A stretch of DNA of 64,000 nucleotides from Nocardia wallacei (GCF_029869545.1 NZ_JARWQD010000342.1:1-64000), one strand, 5' to 3'. Counted from the stretch's first letter, positions 1 to 9,130 are shown. Made by a program: numbers and translations. The notes: a model not told the origin generated them from the letters alone.

Positions 1-286
<286 letters not shown>

Positions 287-1867
287 GTGGATCAGTTGGT
301 GTTGGTGTTCGTGCTGGCGTTCGCGACGATCCTGGCGCAGCCGCTGGGGCGGCGTACCGGGCTGGCGCCCGCGGTGCTGATGACCGTGTTCGGGCTGGTG
401 CTCGCGGTGATTCCGTTCGTGCCGAACATCGATATCGATCCCGAGCTGATCCTCCCGCTGGTGCTGCCGCCGCTGCTGTACGCCTCGGCCCGGCGCACGT
501 CCTGGCAGCAGTTCGCCGACAGCGCGGGGGCGATCCTGCTGCGTGCCGTCGGCCTGGTGGTGGCGACGGCCGTCGCGGTCGCCGCGGTCTTCCACGCCTG
601 GTATCCGGGGATCCCGCTGGGAACGGCGCTGGCGCTCGGCGCCCTGGTCGCGCCGCCGGATCCGGTCGCGGTCAGCGCGCTGGCCGACCGGCTCGGGCTG
701 CCCCGCCGCCTGGTCTCGGTGCTCGAGGGTGAGGGGCTGTTCAACGACGTCACCGCCGTGGTGCTCTACAACGTCGCGGTCATGGCGGTGGTCACCGGGC
801 GCTTCTCGGCCTGGCACATGGTGATCGACTTCCTGGTGTCGGCGGTGGTGGGCTTCGCGGTCGGATTCGCGCTGGGATGGGCGGGCAGCCGCCTCATGCG
901 CAAACTGAGCGAGGCGGCCTGGCAGGTGGCGCTGGGCCTGCTGCTGCCGTTCGCCGCGTACGGCCTCGCCGAGCTCTGGCACGGGTCCGCCGTCCTGGCC
1001 GTCCTGGTGTGCGCGCTGTATCTGACCGATGCCGCAACGGATTTCAGCGACAGCGCCTACCGCATCGTCGGCGACTCGTTCTGGGATGTCATCGACATGC
1101 TGGTCACCGGTGTCGCCTTCGGGCTCATCGGCCTCGAGCTCACCAATGTGCTGGCCGCGACCGGACCGGACTGGCAGCGGCTGCTCGGTGTGGCGGGGGC
1201 GGTCATCGCCGTGGTCGTATTCCTGCGGCTGATCTGGTTGTTGCTCACCACCGAGGTCTTTCAGCGCTGGTGGCGCCGCCGCGACGCCGACGAGCCCTAC
1301 ACCTGGCGCGAATCCGTCGTCACCTGGTGGGCGGGGATGCGCGGCGTCGTCACGGTCGCGCTGGCGCTGGCCCTCCCGTTCACCACCGACGCCGGGGAGC
1401 CCTTCCCGGGGCGTGCCGAGGTGCTGTTCATCGCCTTCGCCGTCGTGCTGTTCACGCTGCTGCTGCAGGGACCGACGCTCCCGGCGGTCGTGCGCGCCAC
1501 CCATGTGCAGGCCGACACCGAGCAGGAGCGCGCGCTCGAACGCCGGCTGTGGACGCGGATCCTGCGCGCCGAACTCGCGCGGCTCGAGGAGATCGCCGAC
1601 AGCGAGGATCTGCCCGACGAGGTGTACCAGCGCATGCGCGAGGGTTTCGAACGCCGCCTCTCCCGCGCCGACCCCGAGGCGGCCGAGGCCGCCGACGATG
1701 CGAAATCGGTCGACAAGGCGCTGCGTTTCACCGGCAAGATGGGCGCGATCAGAAACGAGGTGCTCGAGGCCGGGCGCACCGAGGCGCTGGCCGCTCGCCG
1801 CGAACCCGGCATTCCGCCCGACGTGGTCGACCGGCTGATGCGCAGGCTGGATCTGCGACCGACATAA
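287..1867 (+). CDS. Na+/H+ antiporter, CPA1 family (first of a tandem pair)
   Basis: A 526-residue polytopic membrane protein that should exchange Na+ (or K+) for H+ across the cytoplasmic membrane. The first 400 residues are a chain of hydrophobic segments containing the CPA1 features LVLPPLLYASA (about 65-75), the PPDPVAV ion-site motif in helix 5 (about 123-129) and EGEGLFND (about 146-153). The last 130 residues are charged and presumably cytosolic, as in bacterial NhaP/YjcE-type proteins. The GTG start at 287 places the MDQLVLVF segment at the N-terminus, exactly as in the neighbouring paralogue. It lies 75 nt upstream of that paralogue on the same strand. Family assignment is firm; the transported ion is inferred. 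Confidence 0.92.
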   Translation: MDQLVLVFVLAFATILAQPLGRRTGLAPAVLMTVFGLVLAVIPFVPNIDIDPELILPLVLPPLLYASARRTSWQQFADSAGAILLRAVGLVVATAVAVAAVFHAWYPGIPLGTALALGALVAPPDPVAVSALADRLGLPRRLVSVLEGEGLFNDVTAVVLYNVAVMAVVTGRFSAWHMVIDFLVSAVVGFAVGFALGWAGSRLMRKLSEAAWQVALGLLLPFAAYGLAELWHGSAVLAVLVCALYLTDAATDFSDSAYRIVGDSFWDVIDMLVTGVAFGLIGLELTNVLAATGPDWQRLLGVAGAVIAVVVFLRLIWLLLTTEVFQRWWRRRDADEPYTWRESVVTWWAGMRGVVTVALALALPFTTDAGEPFPGRAEVLFIAFAVVLFTLLLQGPTLPAVVRATHVQADTEQERALERRLWTRILRAELARLEEIADSEDLPDEVYQRMREGFERRLSRADPEAAEAADDAKSVDKALRFTGKMGAIRNEVLEAGRTEALAARREPGIPPDVVDRLMRRLDLRPT

Positions 1868-1942
1868 CGCGGCCCGGTTTACACCCGCCGACCATCAGGC
1901 TGCTGTTGGGCGGCTCTCAGGCTGCCACCGCAGAGTCGGGGC

Positions 1943-3535
1943 GTGGACAAGTTGGTGCTGGTGTTCGTGCTGCTGCTCGCGACCGTTCTCGCGCAGCCGA
2001 TCGCGCGCCGCACCGGACTCGCGCCCGCGGTCCTGATGACCGTGTTCGGCTGCGCGCTGGCCCTGCTCCCCGTCGTACCGACCACCCCCTTCGATCCGAC
2101 ATTGATTCTGCCGCTGGTACTTCCGCCCCTGCTGTACGCCTCCGCGCGGCGGACGTCGTGGCGGCAGTTCGCGGCGAACTGGGGCACCATCGGCCTGACT
2201 GCCGTCGGGCTGGTCCTCGCGACGGCGGTCGCGGTCGCGGCCGCCGCGCACGCCTGGCATCCCGCCATACCCTTCGCCGCGGCGCTGGTGCTGGGCGCAC
2301 TGGTCGCGCCGCCGGATCCGGTGGCGGTGTCGGGAATCGCCGGGCGGCTGGGCCTGCCGCGGCGGCTGGTGGCCGCGCTGGAGGGTGAGGGCCTGTTCAA
2401 CGATGTCCTCGCGGTCGTCGTCTACACCGTGGCGGTGCGGGCGGTGTCGACCGGCCATTTCTCGGCCTGGCATGCCGCGGGGGATCTGGTCGTCTCGGCC
2501 GCGGTGGCGCTGGCCGTCGGCCTGGCACTCGGCTGGTGCGGCACCCGCCTCGCCCGGCGGCTGGACGAGGCGAGCTGGCAGGTGGCGCTCGGGCTGCTGC
2601 TGCCCTTCGCCGCCTACGGACTGGCCGCCGCCTGGGGCGGATCCGCGGTGCTGGCCGTCCTCGTGTGCTCGCTGTACTTCAGCGAGACGGCCCTGAGCTG
2701 CTGCGCCTCCGACTATCGCCTGATGGGCGATTCGTTCTGGAAGATCACCGAAATGCTGGTGACCGGATTCGCCTTCGGTCTCGTCGGCCTGGAACTGCGC
2801 AGCGCGCTGACGGGGGTGGGCGCGGCGTGGCCCGGCCTGCTCGGCATCGCGGCCGCGGTGGTCGCGGTGGTGGTCGCGCTGCGACTGGGCTGGCTCACCG
2901 CGATCTGGGCGCCGCTGCACCGCTGGTGGCGCCGTCGCGCGGTGGACGAGCCCTACACCTGGCGGGAAACGCTGGTCACCTGGTGGGCCGGTCAGCGCGG
3001 CGTGGTCACGGTGGCCCTGGCGCTGGCGATTCCGTTCACCACCGATACCGGCGCGCCGTTCCCGGGGCGCGGCGAGATCCTGTTCATCGCCTTCGCGGTC
3101 GTGCTGTTCACCCTGCTGGTGCAGGGGCCGACGCTGCCCGCCGTCGTGCGGGCCACCGGGGTGCGTGCCGACGCCGTCTCCGACCGTGAGTTCGAGCGCC
3201 GCCTGTGGCGGCGGGTGCGCGACGCCCAGCTCGCCCGCCTGGACCAGCTCGCCGCGGCCGAGCGGCTTCCCGACGACATCTATCGCTCCCTGCGGGAGGG
3301 TTTCGCCGAGCGGCCGACCTTCGCCACCGGCACCGACACCCGGGTCGCCGTGTCCACCGGGCGCACCCTGCGGATCACCGGCCCGCTCTCGCGCATCACG
3401 ACCGAGATCCATGCCGCCGGACGGCGGGAGGCCGTGGCCGTGCGGCGCGACCCCGCGGCACCGACCGAGGTCGTCGATCGCGTCATCCGGCACCTGGACC
3501 TGCGCATCCATCTGCACCGGCCCGAGAACCGCTGA
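1943..3535 (+). CDS. Na+/H+ antiporter, CPA1 family (second of a tandem pair)
   Basis: A 530-residue paralogue of the preceding gene, aligning end to end: GTG start with MDKLVLVF, LVLPPLLYASARRTSW, PPDPVAV, EGEGLFND and a VDEPYTWRE loop are shared. It is expected to be an inner-membrane cation/proton antiporter with about 12 membrane segments and a soluble C-terminal tail of about 130 residues. The two copies are clearly diverged in the tail and in the loop after helix 8 (this copy has a SCCAS stretch near 250), so the duplication is not recent. The 75-nt gap before it suggests co-transcription, but a separate promoter is possible. Confidence 0.92.
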   Translation: MDKLVLVFVLLLATVLAQPIARRTGLAPAVLMTVFGCALALLPVVPTTPFDPTLILPLVLPPLLYASARRTSWRQFAANWGTIGLTAVGLVLATAVAVAAAAHAWHPAIPFAAALVLGALVAPPDPVAVSGIAGRLGLPRRLVAALEGEGLFNDVLAVVVYTVAVRAVSTGHFSAWHAAGDLVVSAAVALAVGLALGWCGTRLARRLDEASWQVALGLLLPFAAYGLAAAWGGSAVLAVLVCSLYFSETALSCCASDYRLMGDSFWKITEMLVTGFAFGLVGLELRSALTGVGAAWPGLLGIAAAVVAVVVALRLGWLTAIWAPLHRWWRRRAVDEPYTWRETLVTWWAGQRGVVTVALALAIPFTTDTGAPFPGRGEILFIAFAVVLFTLLVQGPTLPAVVRATGVRADAVSDREFERRLWRRVRDAQLARLDQLAAAERLPDDIYRSLREGFAERPTFATGTDTRVAVSTGRTLRITGPLSRITTEIHAAGRREAVAVRRDPAAPTEVVDRVIRHLDLRIHLHRPENR

Positions 3536-3634
3536 GCGCCACCCGCCGGTGCCGAACATGCTGTGCCGGAACGGCTTCGGCCGCGGCGGGCGGGATGGTC
3601 GACTGTCGGCCGGATCGTGTCGAGCGGGATAGAC

Positions 3635-3668
3635 ACCGATCATCGGCGCCGTAACCGATCATCGGCGC
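3635..3668. promoter_or_regulatory. Two tandem 11-bp palindromes upstream of the MHYT gene
   Basis: ACCGATCATCGGCGC occurs at 3635-3649 and again at 3654-3668. The core CCGATCATCGG is a perfect odd-length palindrome. The two copies are 19 bp apart, close to two helical turns, as expected for cooperative binding of a dimeric regulator. They lie 150-180 nt upstream of the MHYT start. The regulator is unknown. Confidence 0.5.
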
Positions 3669-3815
3669 GGCAGCTACCTGCGCGCATGCCCGCCAGCAAA
3701 CTCAGCTAATTCTACGGATGGTTCTGCGGCAAATTTACTACCTGCGGGTTCGCGGCTAATGTTCGGCGTATTGCCGTCGAGGGACCGGCGGGAATCGTTC
3801 TGGCAAGGAGCTCGC

Positions 3816-4646
3816 ATGCTGGAAATCGACCACTTCACCTACGGCTGGCTGACTCCCGCGCTGGCCTATCTCATGTCGGTCACCGGCTCCCTGCTGGCGC
3901 TGCGCTGCATGGTCCGCGCGCGCTCCGGCAGCCGGCGCGACGGGTGGACCGTCACGGCGGCCGTCGCGCTCGGCGGCACGGGGATCTGGGTCATGCATTT
4001 CATTGCGATGCTGGGCTTTTCGGTCCACAACGCGACCATTCGCTACGACGTGCCGATCACGCTCGTCAGCGCGGCGATCGCCATGACGGTGGTGTGGGTC
4101 GGGCTGTCGATCGTGATGCGGCGGCACGGCGGCCTGTTCGCGCTGCTGACCGGCGGCGCGGTCACCGGGCTCGGGGTCGCCGCCATGCACTACTCGGGCA
4201 TGTACGCGATGAAGACGAATGCGGCGGTGCGCTACGACCCGTGGATCGTGCTGCTGTCGATCCTCATCGCGGTGGTGGCGGCGACCGCCGCGCTGTGGTT
4301 CGCCCTGCACGTGCGCGGCCTCGCGGCCACCGTCGGTGCGGCGCTGATCATGGGCGTGGCGGTGTGCGGCATGCACTACACCGGCATGTTCGCCATGCAC
4401 GCGCACATGGCCACCCATCTGCAGGCCCCCGTCGGCGCGCAGGCGCATCAGCTGCTGACCCCGCTGATCATCGGCGTCGGCATGGTCACCCTGCTGCTGT
4501 TGTTCCAGGTCGGCATCACCGACATCGATGAGCCCGACCTCAGCCGCATCCGCGGCCAGTACGCCAGCCGCTACTGGCCCAGCCGCACCCGCCCCACCGA
4601 CCTCCACGAACCGGACCGCATCCATCCCCCCGACCACAGATGGTGA
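3816..4646 (+). CDS. MHYT-domain integral membrane sensor protein
   Basis: A 276-residue membrane protein with the MHYT sensor domain, a seven-helix module thought to bind metal and to sense O2, CO or NO. Three repeats carry the signature: MHFIAM, MHYSGM and MHYTGM, each near the outer end of a membrane helix. No GGDEF, EAL or kinase domain follows. Instead there is a short arginine-rich tail, so this is the stand-alone actinobacterial form. I chose ATG 3816 because AAGGAG sits six bases upstream; the open frame runs back to 3759 without such a site. Two tandem palindromes lie upstream. Confidence 0.88.
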   Translation: MLEIDHFTYGWLTPALAYLMSVTGSLLALRCMVRARSGSRRDGWTVTAAVALGGTGIWVMHFIAMLGFSVHNATIRYDVPITLVSAAIAMTVVWVGLSIVMRRHGGLFALLTGGAVTGLGVAAMHYSGMYAMKTNAAVRYDPWIVLLSILIAVVAATAALWFALHVRGLAATVGAALIMGVAVCGMHYTGMFAMHAHMATHLQAPVGAQAHQLLTPLIIGVGMVTLLLLFQVGITDIDEPDLSRIRGQYASRYWPSRTRPTDLHEPDRIHPPDHRW

Positions 4647-4709
4647 CCACCCCGCCTCGCGTGGCGCGTCGGCGGGCGGGCGAACCCGGCTCGGGCGAGA
4701 CTTACCGGT

Positions 4710-5465
4710 GTGCCCGCTTCCGTCCTGCACCACTACCGCTCCCCCTGGACCCGGACCCTCGATGCCGGGGCGATGCGGCGGGCGCTGGCGGACTGGTGGC
4801 GCGGGCCCGAGCGGGTCTACCGGGCCGCGCGGGTGGTGCACGACCATCTGGGCGGCGCCCCCGCCAGCTGCGCGTACGCGTTCACGCTGTTCGTCACCTG
4901 GTGGACGCTGCGGGGCATCAGCGATATCGCCGGGCACCGGCTGATCCTGTCGGCCTCCACCAATCTGCACAATATGCAGCGCGATCCGGTCCAGGTGCTG
5001 GTGGCATCGGCGTTCTGGACCGAGGGCGGGTTCCCGTGGATGATCATCCTCGGCTTCCTGACCGTGATGGCCTTCGCCGAGCGCTGGCTGGGCACCGTCC
5101 GCTGGGTGCTGGTGTTCGCCGTCGGCCACGTCGGCGCGACGCTGCTGACGGTCACCGGCATCGCCTACGCCGTCGACCACGGGCTGATTCCGCTGAAGGT
5201 GGCGGTCGTGTCGGATGTCGGTGCGTCCTACGGGTTTTCGGCGGTCCTCGCCGCCCTGACCTACCACCTGCCCGGCGCCGCACGGTGGGCGTGGGCGGGC
5301 GGGCTGCTCGCCTGGTTCGGGCTGGCGGCCTGGCACGGCCGCACCTTCACCGACTACGGCCACCTGACCGCCGCCCTGCTCGGATTCCTGGTCGGCGCGA
5401 TCGCCGTGGGGGTGTCGCGACGGCTGGAACGGCGGGCCCGGACCTCGCGGCCCGAACCCGAATGA
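4710..5465 (+). CDS. Rhomboid-like membrane protein
   Basis: A 251-residue protein with about six membrane segments after a 40-residue charged N-terminus. It resembles the actinobacterial rhomboid-like family: a serine in a DVGASYGFSAVL segment (about 170-181) lies where rhomboid proteases have GxSG, and a histidine occurs in the last helix (YGHLTAALLGF). The Tyr after the Ser departs from GxSG, so protease activity is uncertain. It may instead be a pseudoprotease. The GTG at 4710 is the first plausible start. It stands alone between the MHYT gene and the convergent antiporter gene; the stops of those two genes are about 20 nt apart. Confidence 0.7.
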   Translation: MPASVLHHYRSPWTRTLDAGAMRRALADWWRGPERVYRAARVVHDHLGGAPASCAYAFTLFVTWWTLRGISDIAGHRLILSASTNLHNMQRDPVQVLVASAFWTEGGFPWMIILGFLTVMAFAERWLGTVRWVLVFAVGHVGATLLTVTGIAYAVDHGLIPLKVAVVSDVGASYGFSAVLAALTYHLPGAARWAWAGGLLAWFGLAAWHGRTFTDYGHLTAALLGFLVGAIAVGVSRRLERRARTSRPEPE

Positions 5466-5484
5466 CCGTGTCGCGCAACCCGAG

Positions 5485-6669
5485 TCAGCCGTTGGCGGGC
5501 GTGGGCCGCGTACCGCGCTGCACCAGGCGCACCGCGGGTTCGACCACCCGGGCGGCGATCGGGCCGAGGACCGCCATCAGCAGCACGTAGGCAGAGGCCA
5601 GCGCTGCCAACTCGCGGTCGACCGCACCCATCGACACCGCCAATCCCGCGATGACGATGGAGAATTCGCCGCGCGCGACCAGCGCCGCCCCGGCGCGGGC
5701 GCGGCCCATCCGCCGAATGCCCTGCCAGCGCGCCGCCCACCAACCGGTGCCGATCTTGGTCAGCACGGTCACCACCGCCAGCGCCACCGCCCAGCCGAGC
5801 ACGGGCGGGATGGCCTGCGGATCGGTGTTGAGCCCGAAGGCCACGAAGAATATCGCCGCGAACAGATCCCGCAGCGGTTCCAGCAGCTTGGCGGCGCTCT
5901 GCGCGGTGGATCCGGAGATGGCGATGCCCAGCAGGAACGCGCCGACCGCGGCCGAGACGTGCAGCGCCGACGCGACCCCGGCCACCAGCAGGGCCGCACC
6001 CAGCAGCTTGAGCAGGAACACCTCTTTGTCGGCGGAGTCCACGATCGCCGAGACGTACCGGCCGTAGCGCAGCGCCACCACCAGCACGCACGTGATCGCC
6101 AGCATCGCCACCGCCAGGGAACGCAGCCCGGCCAGGTATCCGAGCCCGGCCAGCAGGGTGGTGAGGATCGGCAGGTACACCGCCATCGCCAGATCCTCGA
6201 ACACCAGGATCGACAGCACCACCGGTGTCTCGCGGTTGCCCAGGCGGCCCAGATCGTTGAGCACCTTCGCCGCGATTCCGGAGGAGGAGATATAGGTGAC
6301 CCCGCCCATCGTCACCGCGCCGACCAGGCCCCAGCCCAGCATCAAGGCCACCAGCACGCCCGGCGTCGCGTTGGCGACGATGTCGACCAGTCCGGCCAGC
6401 CAGGAGCGGCGCATCCCGGTCACCAGTTCCGCCGCGGTGTATTCGAGGCCCAGCAGCAACAGCAGCAGCACCACCCCGATCTCGCCGGCGACATGACCGA
6501 ACTCGGTGGCGGATTCGAGCTTGATCACGCCGCCCTGGCCGAATGCCAAGCCGCCCAGCAGATACAGCGGAATCGGAGACATCCCGAAACGACCGGCCAG
6601 GCGCCCGAGCACGCCCAGGGCGAACAAGATCGAACCGAGTTGAACCAGAGCTAACGCGGTGGAGCCCAC
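5485..6669 (-). CDS. khtU: Cation/proton antiporter, CPA2 (KefB/KhtU-type)
   Basis: A 394-residue membrane protein of the monovalent cation:proton antiporter-2 family, predicted to export K+ (or Na+) in exchange for H+. The sequence is almost entirely hydrophobic helices, with the glycine-rich KefB-type segments LGGLAFGQGG near residue 38 and ARGEFSIV near 340. There is no C-terminal RCK/TrkA-N domain; that role is supplied by the separate KhtT-like gene directly upstream, whose stop is 4 nt away. The pair is therefore a two-gene operon like Bacillus khtTU. The assignment rests on the sequence type plus this gene order. Confidence 0.88.
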   Translation of the reverse strand: MGSTALALVQLGSILFALGVLGRLAGRFGMSPIPLYLLGGLAFGQGGVIKLESATEFGHVAGEIGVVLLLLLLGLEYTAAELVTGMRRSWLAGLVDIVANATPGVLVALMLGWGLVGAVTMGGVTYISSSGIAAKVLNDLGRLGNRETPVVLSILVFEDLAMAVYLPILTTLLAGLGYLAGLRSLAVAMLAITCVLVVALRYGRYVSAIVDSADKEVFLLKLLGAALLVAGVASALHVSAAVGAFLLGIAISGSTAQSAAKLLEPLRDLFAAIFFVAFGLNTDPQAIPPVLGWAVALAVVTVLTKIGTGWWAARWQGIRRMGRARAGAALVARGEFSIVIAGLAVSMGAVDRELAALASAYVLLMAVLGPIAARVVEPAVRLVQRGTRPTPANG

Positions 6670-6673
6670 CGCC

Positions 6674-7156
6674 TCACCCGTCGGTCAGGATCGCCAGGGC
6701 CGAGTCCAGCCCGTCGGGAGTACCGACCACGACCAGCAGATCGCCCGTGGCCAGGACGAAATCGGGGCCCGGCGACGGATGCACCTGCCCGGCCCGCATC
6801 GCCGCGACGATCGACGCCTTGGTGCGGGTGCGCATGCGGGTCTCCCCCAGCATGCGGCCCTGATACGGGGATCGCTCGCCGATCGGCAGCTGCCGGGTGA
6901 CGATGCCGGGCATGTCCCGGTGGTCCTCGTTGAGCTTCTCCACCAGCTGCGGCGCGCCCAGCAGATTCGCCAGCGCCGCGGCCTCGTCGGTGGTCAGCGG
7001 GACCTGGGCGGCGCAGGCGTCCGGGTCGTCGGACTTGGAGATGATCAGGTCCAGCCCGCCGTCGCGATGGGCGACGACTCCGACCCGCCGGCCCGATCGC
7101 ACCTCGAAGTCCTTGCGTACCCCGATGCCGGGCAGCGCTGTCACGTCGACGTTCAC
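6674..7156 (-). CDS. khtT: KhtT-like regulatory subunit with RCK_C (TrkA-C) domain
   Basis: A 160-residue cytosolic protein. The N-terminal 70 residues match the KhtT N-domain (LPGIGVRKDFEV start); the C-terminal 80 residues are an RCK_C fold (MLGETRMRTRTKASIVA to GDLLVVVGTPDGLD), a nucleotide-binding module known in B. subtilis KhtT to bind cyclic di-AMP. It would gate the KhtU-type transporter encoded 4 nt downstream. In this family the N-terminal LPGIGxR motif is characteristic. Regulation by c-di-AMP is inferred from the family; no ligand-specific residues can be confirmed by eye. Confidence 0.85.
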   Translation of the reverse strand: MNVDVTALPGIGVRKDFEVRSGRRVGVVAHRDGGLDLIISKSDDPDACAAQVPLTTDEAAALANLLGAPQLVEKLNEDHRDMPGIVTRQLPIGERSPYQGRMLGETRMRTRTKASIVAAMRAGQVHPSPGPDFVLATGDLLVVVGTPDGLDSALAILTDG

Positions 7157-7222
7157 ATGTCCAGCCTAAGCGGCGCGGGGGCCGGGGCCGAACGCGGCAG
7201 GACACCGTGGGCGGCCCGGACC

Positions 7223-7606
7223 TCAGACCGGTGGCGACGGTTCGGCGAAGACGCCGTCCCGCCCGGGCCGGTAATCGGTGACGGCCGTCACCGCCGCGAC
7301 CGGCAGCGGACCGTACAGGTGGGGAAAGCGCATGGACGCCGGATCGGTGGGCACCCCCGGTTCCCAGCGCACGGGGGCGGCGAGCAGATCCGGATCGAGC
7401 CACAGCAGCACCAGATCGTCGTGATCGGCGAACAAGCGGTTGGCGGGCAGGTGCACCTGCCGGGGCGTGGACAGGTGGATGAAACCGGCCTCGTCCAGTG
7501 AGGGCGGGCGGCGCTGCCCCGTTGCCCGGGCGGCCTCCCACTCCGCACGGGTGCACATGTGAACCAGCGTGTCCGCCTTGACCTTTCGGGCCTCGTCGTC
7601 GATCAT
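7223..7606 (-). CDS. DUF952 family protein
   Basis: A 127-residue protein matching DUF952: an N-terminal HMCTRAEWEAA stretch, DEAGFIHLST in the middle, and FPHLYGPL near the C-terminus. These GFIHLS and HLYG motifs are typical of the family, which is small, cytosolic and of unknown biochemical role (the fold has been compared with glutathione-S-transferase or RNase-like small domains, not settled). It is a single gene, read away from the DUF7455 gene across a 373-nt intergenic space. Confidence 0.85.
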   Translation of the reverse strand: MIDDEARKVKADTLVHMCTRAEWEAARATGQRRPPSLDEAGFIHLSTPRQVHLPANRLFADHDDLVLLWLDPDLLAAPVRWEPGVPTDPASMRFPHLYGPLPVAAVTAVTDYRPGRDGVFAEPSPPV

Positions 7607-7979
7607 CGCTCGACCCTATCCGCCGGGCGCCGGGACCCGCAGCTGCCGCGGGGCGGTGGCCTCGGAGTTTGCCGTAAGCGGAGTGTGATTGTCGGTGCTG
7701 CGGGGTAGTCTGCCGATAGACAACTGGATCGGCCTGTTCACGGAAGTGGTTGCCACGCTTCGCCCCGCGCTGACCGGCTGTTCGCTTTCGGCGAAACGCC
7801 TGGTCATGTTAGGGAAAACACAAAGAAACATCTCCGGGAACAAAGCCCCCGTCCCGAACGTCTGACAGAGTAGTCATACACCACTGCTGGGAAGTAGCGG
7901 TAGCGAGCTCGCGGAAGGGACCGCGAGCCCCACACCCAGGCGAACGGTCTTCTGCGCCGGGAGCCAGGACGGAGGAGTC
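7607..7979. other. Divergent intergenic region with a leader hairpin
   Basis: This 373-nt gap lies between the divergent DUF952 and DUF7455 genes. It is lower in GC than its surroundings around 7800-7890. The clearest element is a perfect 8-bp inverted repeat, GCTCGCGG at 7907-7914 and CCGCGAGC at 7921-7928 with a six-base loop, about 52 nt before the DUF7455 start, so it probably lies in that gene's leader. An open frame on the reverse strand (7616-7843) has no recognisable protein features and was not called. I see no convincing promoter pair. Confidence 0.5.
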
Positions 7980-8174
7980 ATGCCAGGAACACTGACTAGC
8001 ACCCCACTGACCGCGGTCGACCGTTGCGACCGCTGCGGGGCGGCCGCGCGCGTGCGTGCGACCCTTCCCGGCGGTGGCGAGTTGCTCTTCTGCCAGCATC
8101 ACGCCAACGAGCACATGGATCGTCTCAAAGAGCTCGAGGCCGTGATCGACACGGAGTCGGCGCCGGCGCTGTAA
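7980..8174 (+). CDS. DUF7455 small zinc-ribbon-like protein
   Basis: A 64-residue protein of the actinobacterial DUF7455 type. It has a CDRCG pair near residue 16 and a C-x-HH cluster (FCQHHANEH) near residue 38, the arrangement expected of a single zinc-ribbon. The rest is charged and helical. A strong GGAGGA site sits immediately upstream of the ATG. The role is unknown; conservation in actinobacteria and the compact metal site suggest a nucleic-acid or protein-binding function, which is inference. Confidence 0.85.
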   Translation: MPGTLTSTPLTAVDRCDRCGAAARVRATLPGGGELLFCQHHANEHMDRLKELEAVIDTESAPAL

Positions 8175-8263
8175 TCAGCTCCTTCAGTCCGATCGAAAAC
8201 TGAACCCTCCAACAGAACATCCCGAACGGGCGGCCGGGTGGCCGCCCGTTCCGCATGCCGGGG

Positions 8264-9016
8264 CTATCCGGGCAGCCCGGCCTCGATGCCCGCCAGCAAC
8301 CGATCCAGCCCGTAGTCGAAGGCGCCGTCCGGATCGCCCGGCGCCTGATACTTCTCCCCCACCGTCGCCCCGACCCGCCCCGCCAGCGGGTATTCCGCCA
8401 CGGGCATGAGCCGAGTCAGCAAGGGGCCGTGCACTTCCCACCACCGCTCGTCGGACATCTCCCGGGCGCTGCGCCGTGCGGCCACCGCCATCCGCGCATT
8501 GCCGGTGGCGAACTCCGACAGCACCGCGATCACCCGGTCCATCTCGAGATCGGTCAGCCCGATGCCCTCCAGCGCGGCCAGCTGCCGCTCGTAGCGGCGC
8601 ATCCGGCCCGGGCCCAGCACCAGGCGCCACGGCGGGACCTCCAGCAGCCAGGGGTGGGCGAGCAGTTCGGTGCGCACCTGCGTGGCGATCGCGGCCATCC
8701 GCTCGCGCGCGGGCAGGGCCGGATCGATGGGCGCGTCCTCGGCGGCGACGGCATCCACCATCAGGACGATCAGCGCCTCTTTGCTGGGGACATACGTGTA
8801 CAGGGTCATCGGGCCGAGGCCGAGTTCGGCGGCGACCGCGCGGATGGAGATCCTGTCGTACCCGTCGCGGTCGGCGATCGCGACCGCGGCGCGGACCACC
8901 GCGTCGACGCTGACCGTCTGCTTGGGACCGCGCGCCCCCTGCCGGAGCGGCAGCTCCTCCCGCCACAGCAGGCTCAGCAGCTGTTTCGCCTGTTCGACGG
9001 CCGAATCCTCGACCAT
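8264..9016 (-). CDS. TetR/AcrR family regulator with tetracycline-repressor-type C-domain
   Basis: A 250-residue repressor. The helix-turn-helix is at about 40-85 (VDAVVRAAVAIADRDG, then IRAVAAELGLGPMTLYTYV). The C-terminal 150 residues match the TetR_C class found in tetracycline-repressor-like proteins. Its gene reads away from the SNF2 helicase gene. The 114-nt gap between them carries a dyad, GTACGATGTACGG and CGTACAGCGTAC, flanking a TATAAT box. This suggests autoregulation and perhaps control of the helicase operon. The ligand is unknown. Confidence 0.88.
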   Translation of the reverse strand: MVEDSAVEQAKQLLSLLWREELPLRQGARGPKQTVSVDAVVRAAVAIADRDGYDRISIRAVAAELGLGPMTLYTYVPSKEALIVLMVDAVAAEDAPIDPALPARERMAAIATQVRTELLAHPWLLEVPPWRLVLGPGRMRRYERQLAALEGIGLTDLEMDRVIAVLSEFATGNARMAVAARRSAREMSDERWWEVHGPLLTRLMPVAEYPLAGRVGATVGEKYQAPGDPDGAFDYGLDRLLAGIEAGLPG

Positions 9017-9037
9017 GGCACTCCTCGTGGAATATCA

Positions 9038-9075
9038 GTACGATGTACGGAGTTATAATACCTCGTACAGCGTAC
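9038..9075. promoter_or_regulatory. TetR operator dyad around a -10 box
   Basis: GTACGATGTACGG (9038-9050) and CGTACAGCGTAC (9064-9075) are inverted near-repeats, each built on GTAC palindromes. TATAAT (9054-9059) lies exactly between them and can serve as -10 for the rightward helicase genes. A dimer-of-dimers TetR bound here would block the promoter. The position directly before the TetR gene supports autoregulation. Confidence 0.5.
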
Positions 9076-9130
9076 TCAGATCGGGAGGTCCACTCTGCCC
9101 ACCCAGGCAACCTACCTGCCGGACCGTCAC

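Noticed and set aside
7616..7843. 75-residue reverse open frame between DUF952 and DUF7455
   Set aside because: No ribosome binding site or recognisable family, and it lies in the presumed promoter region.
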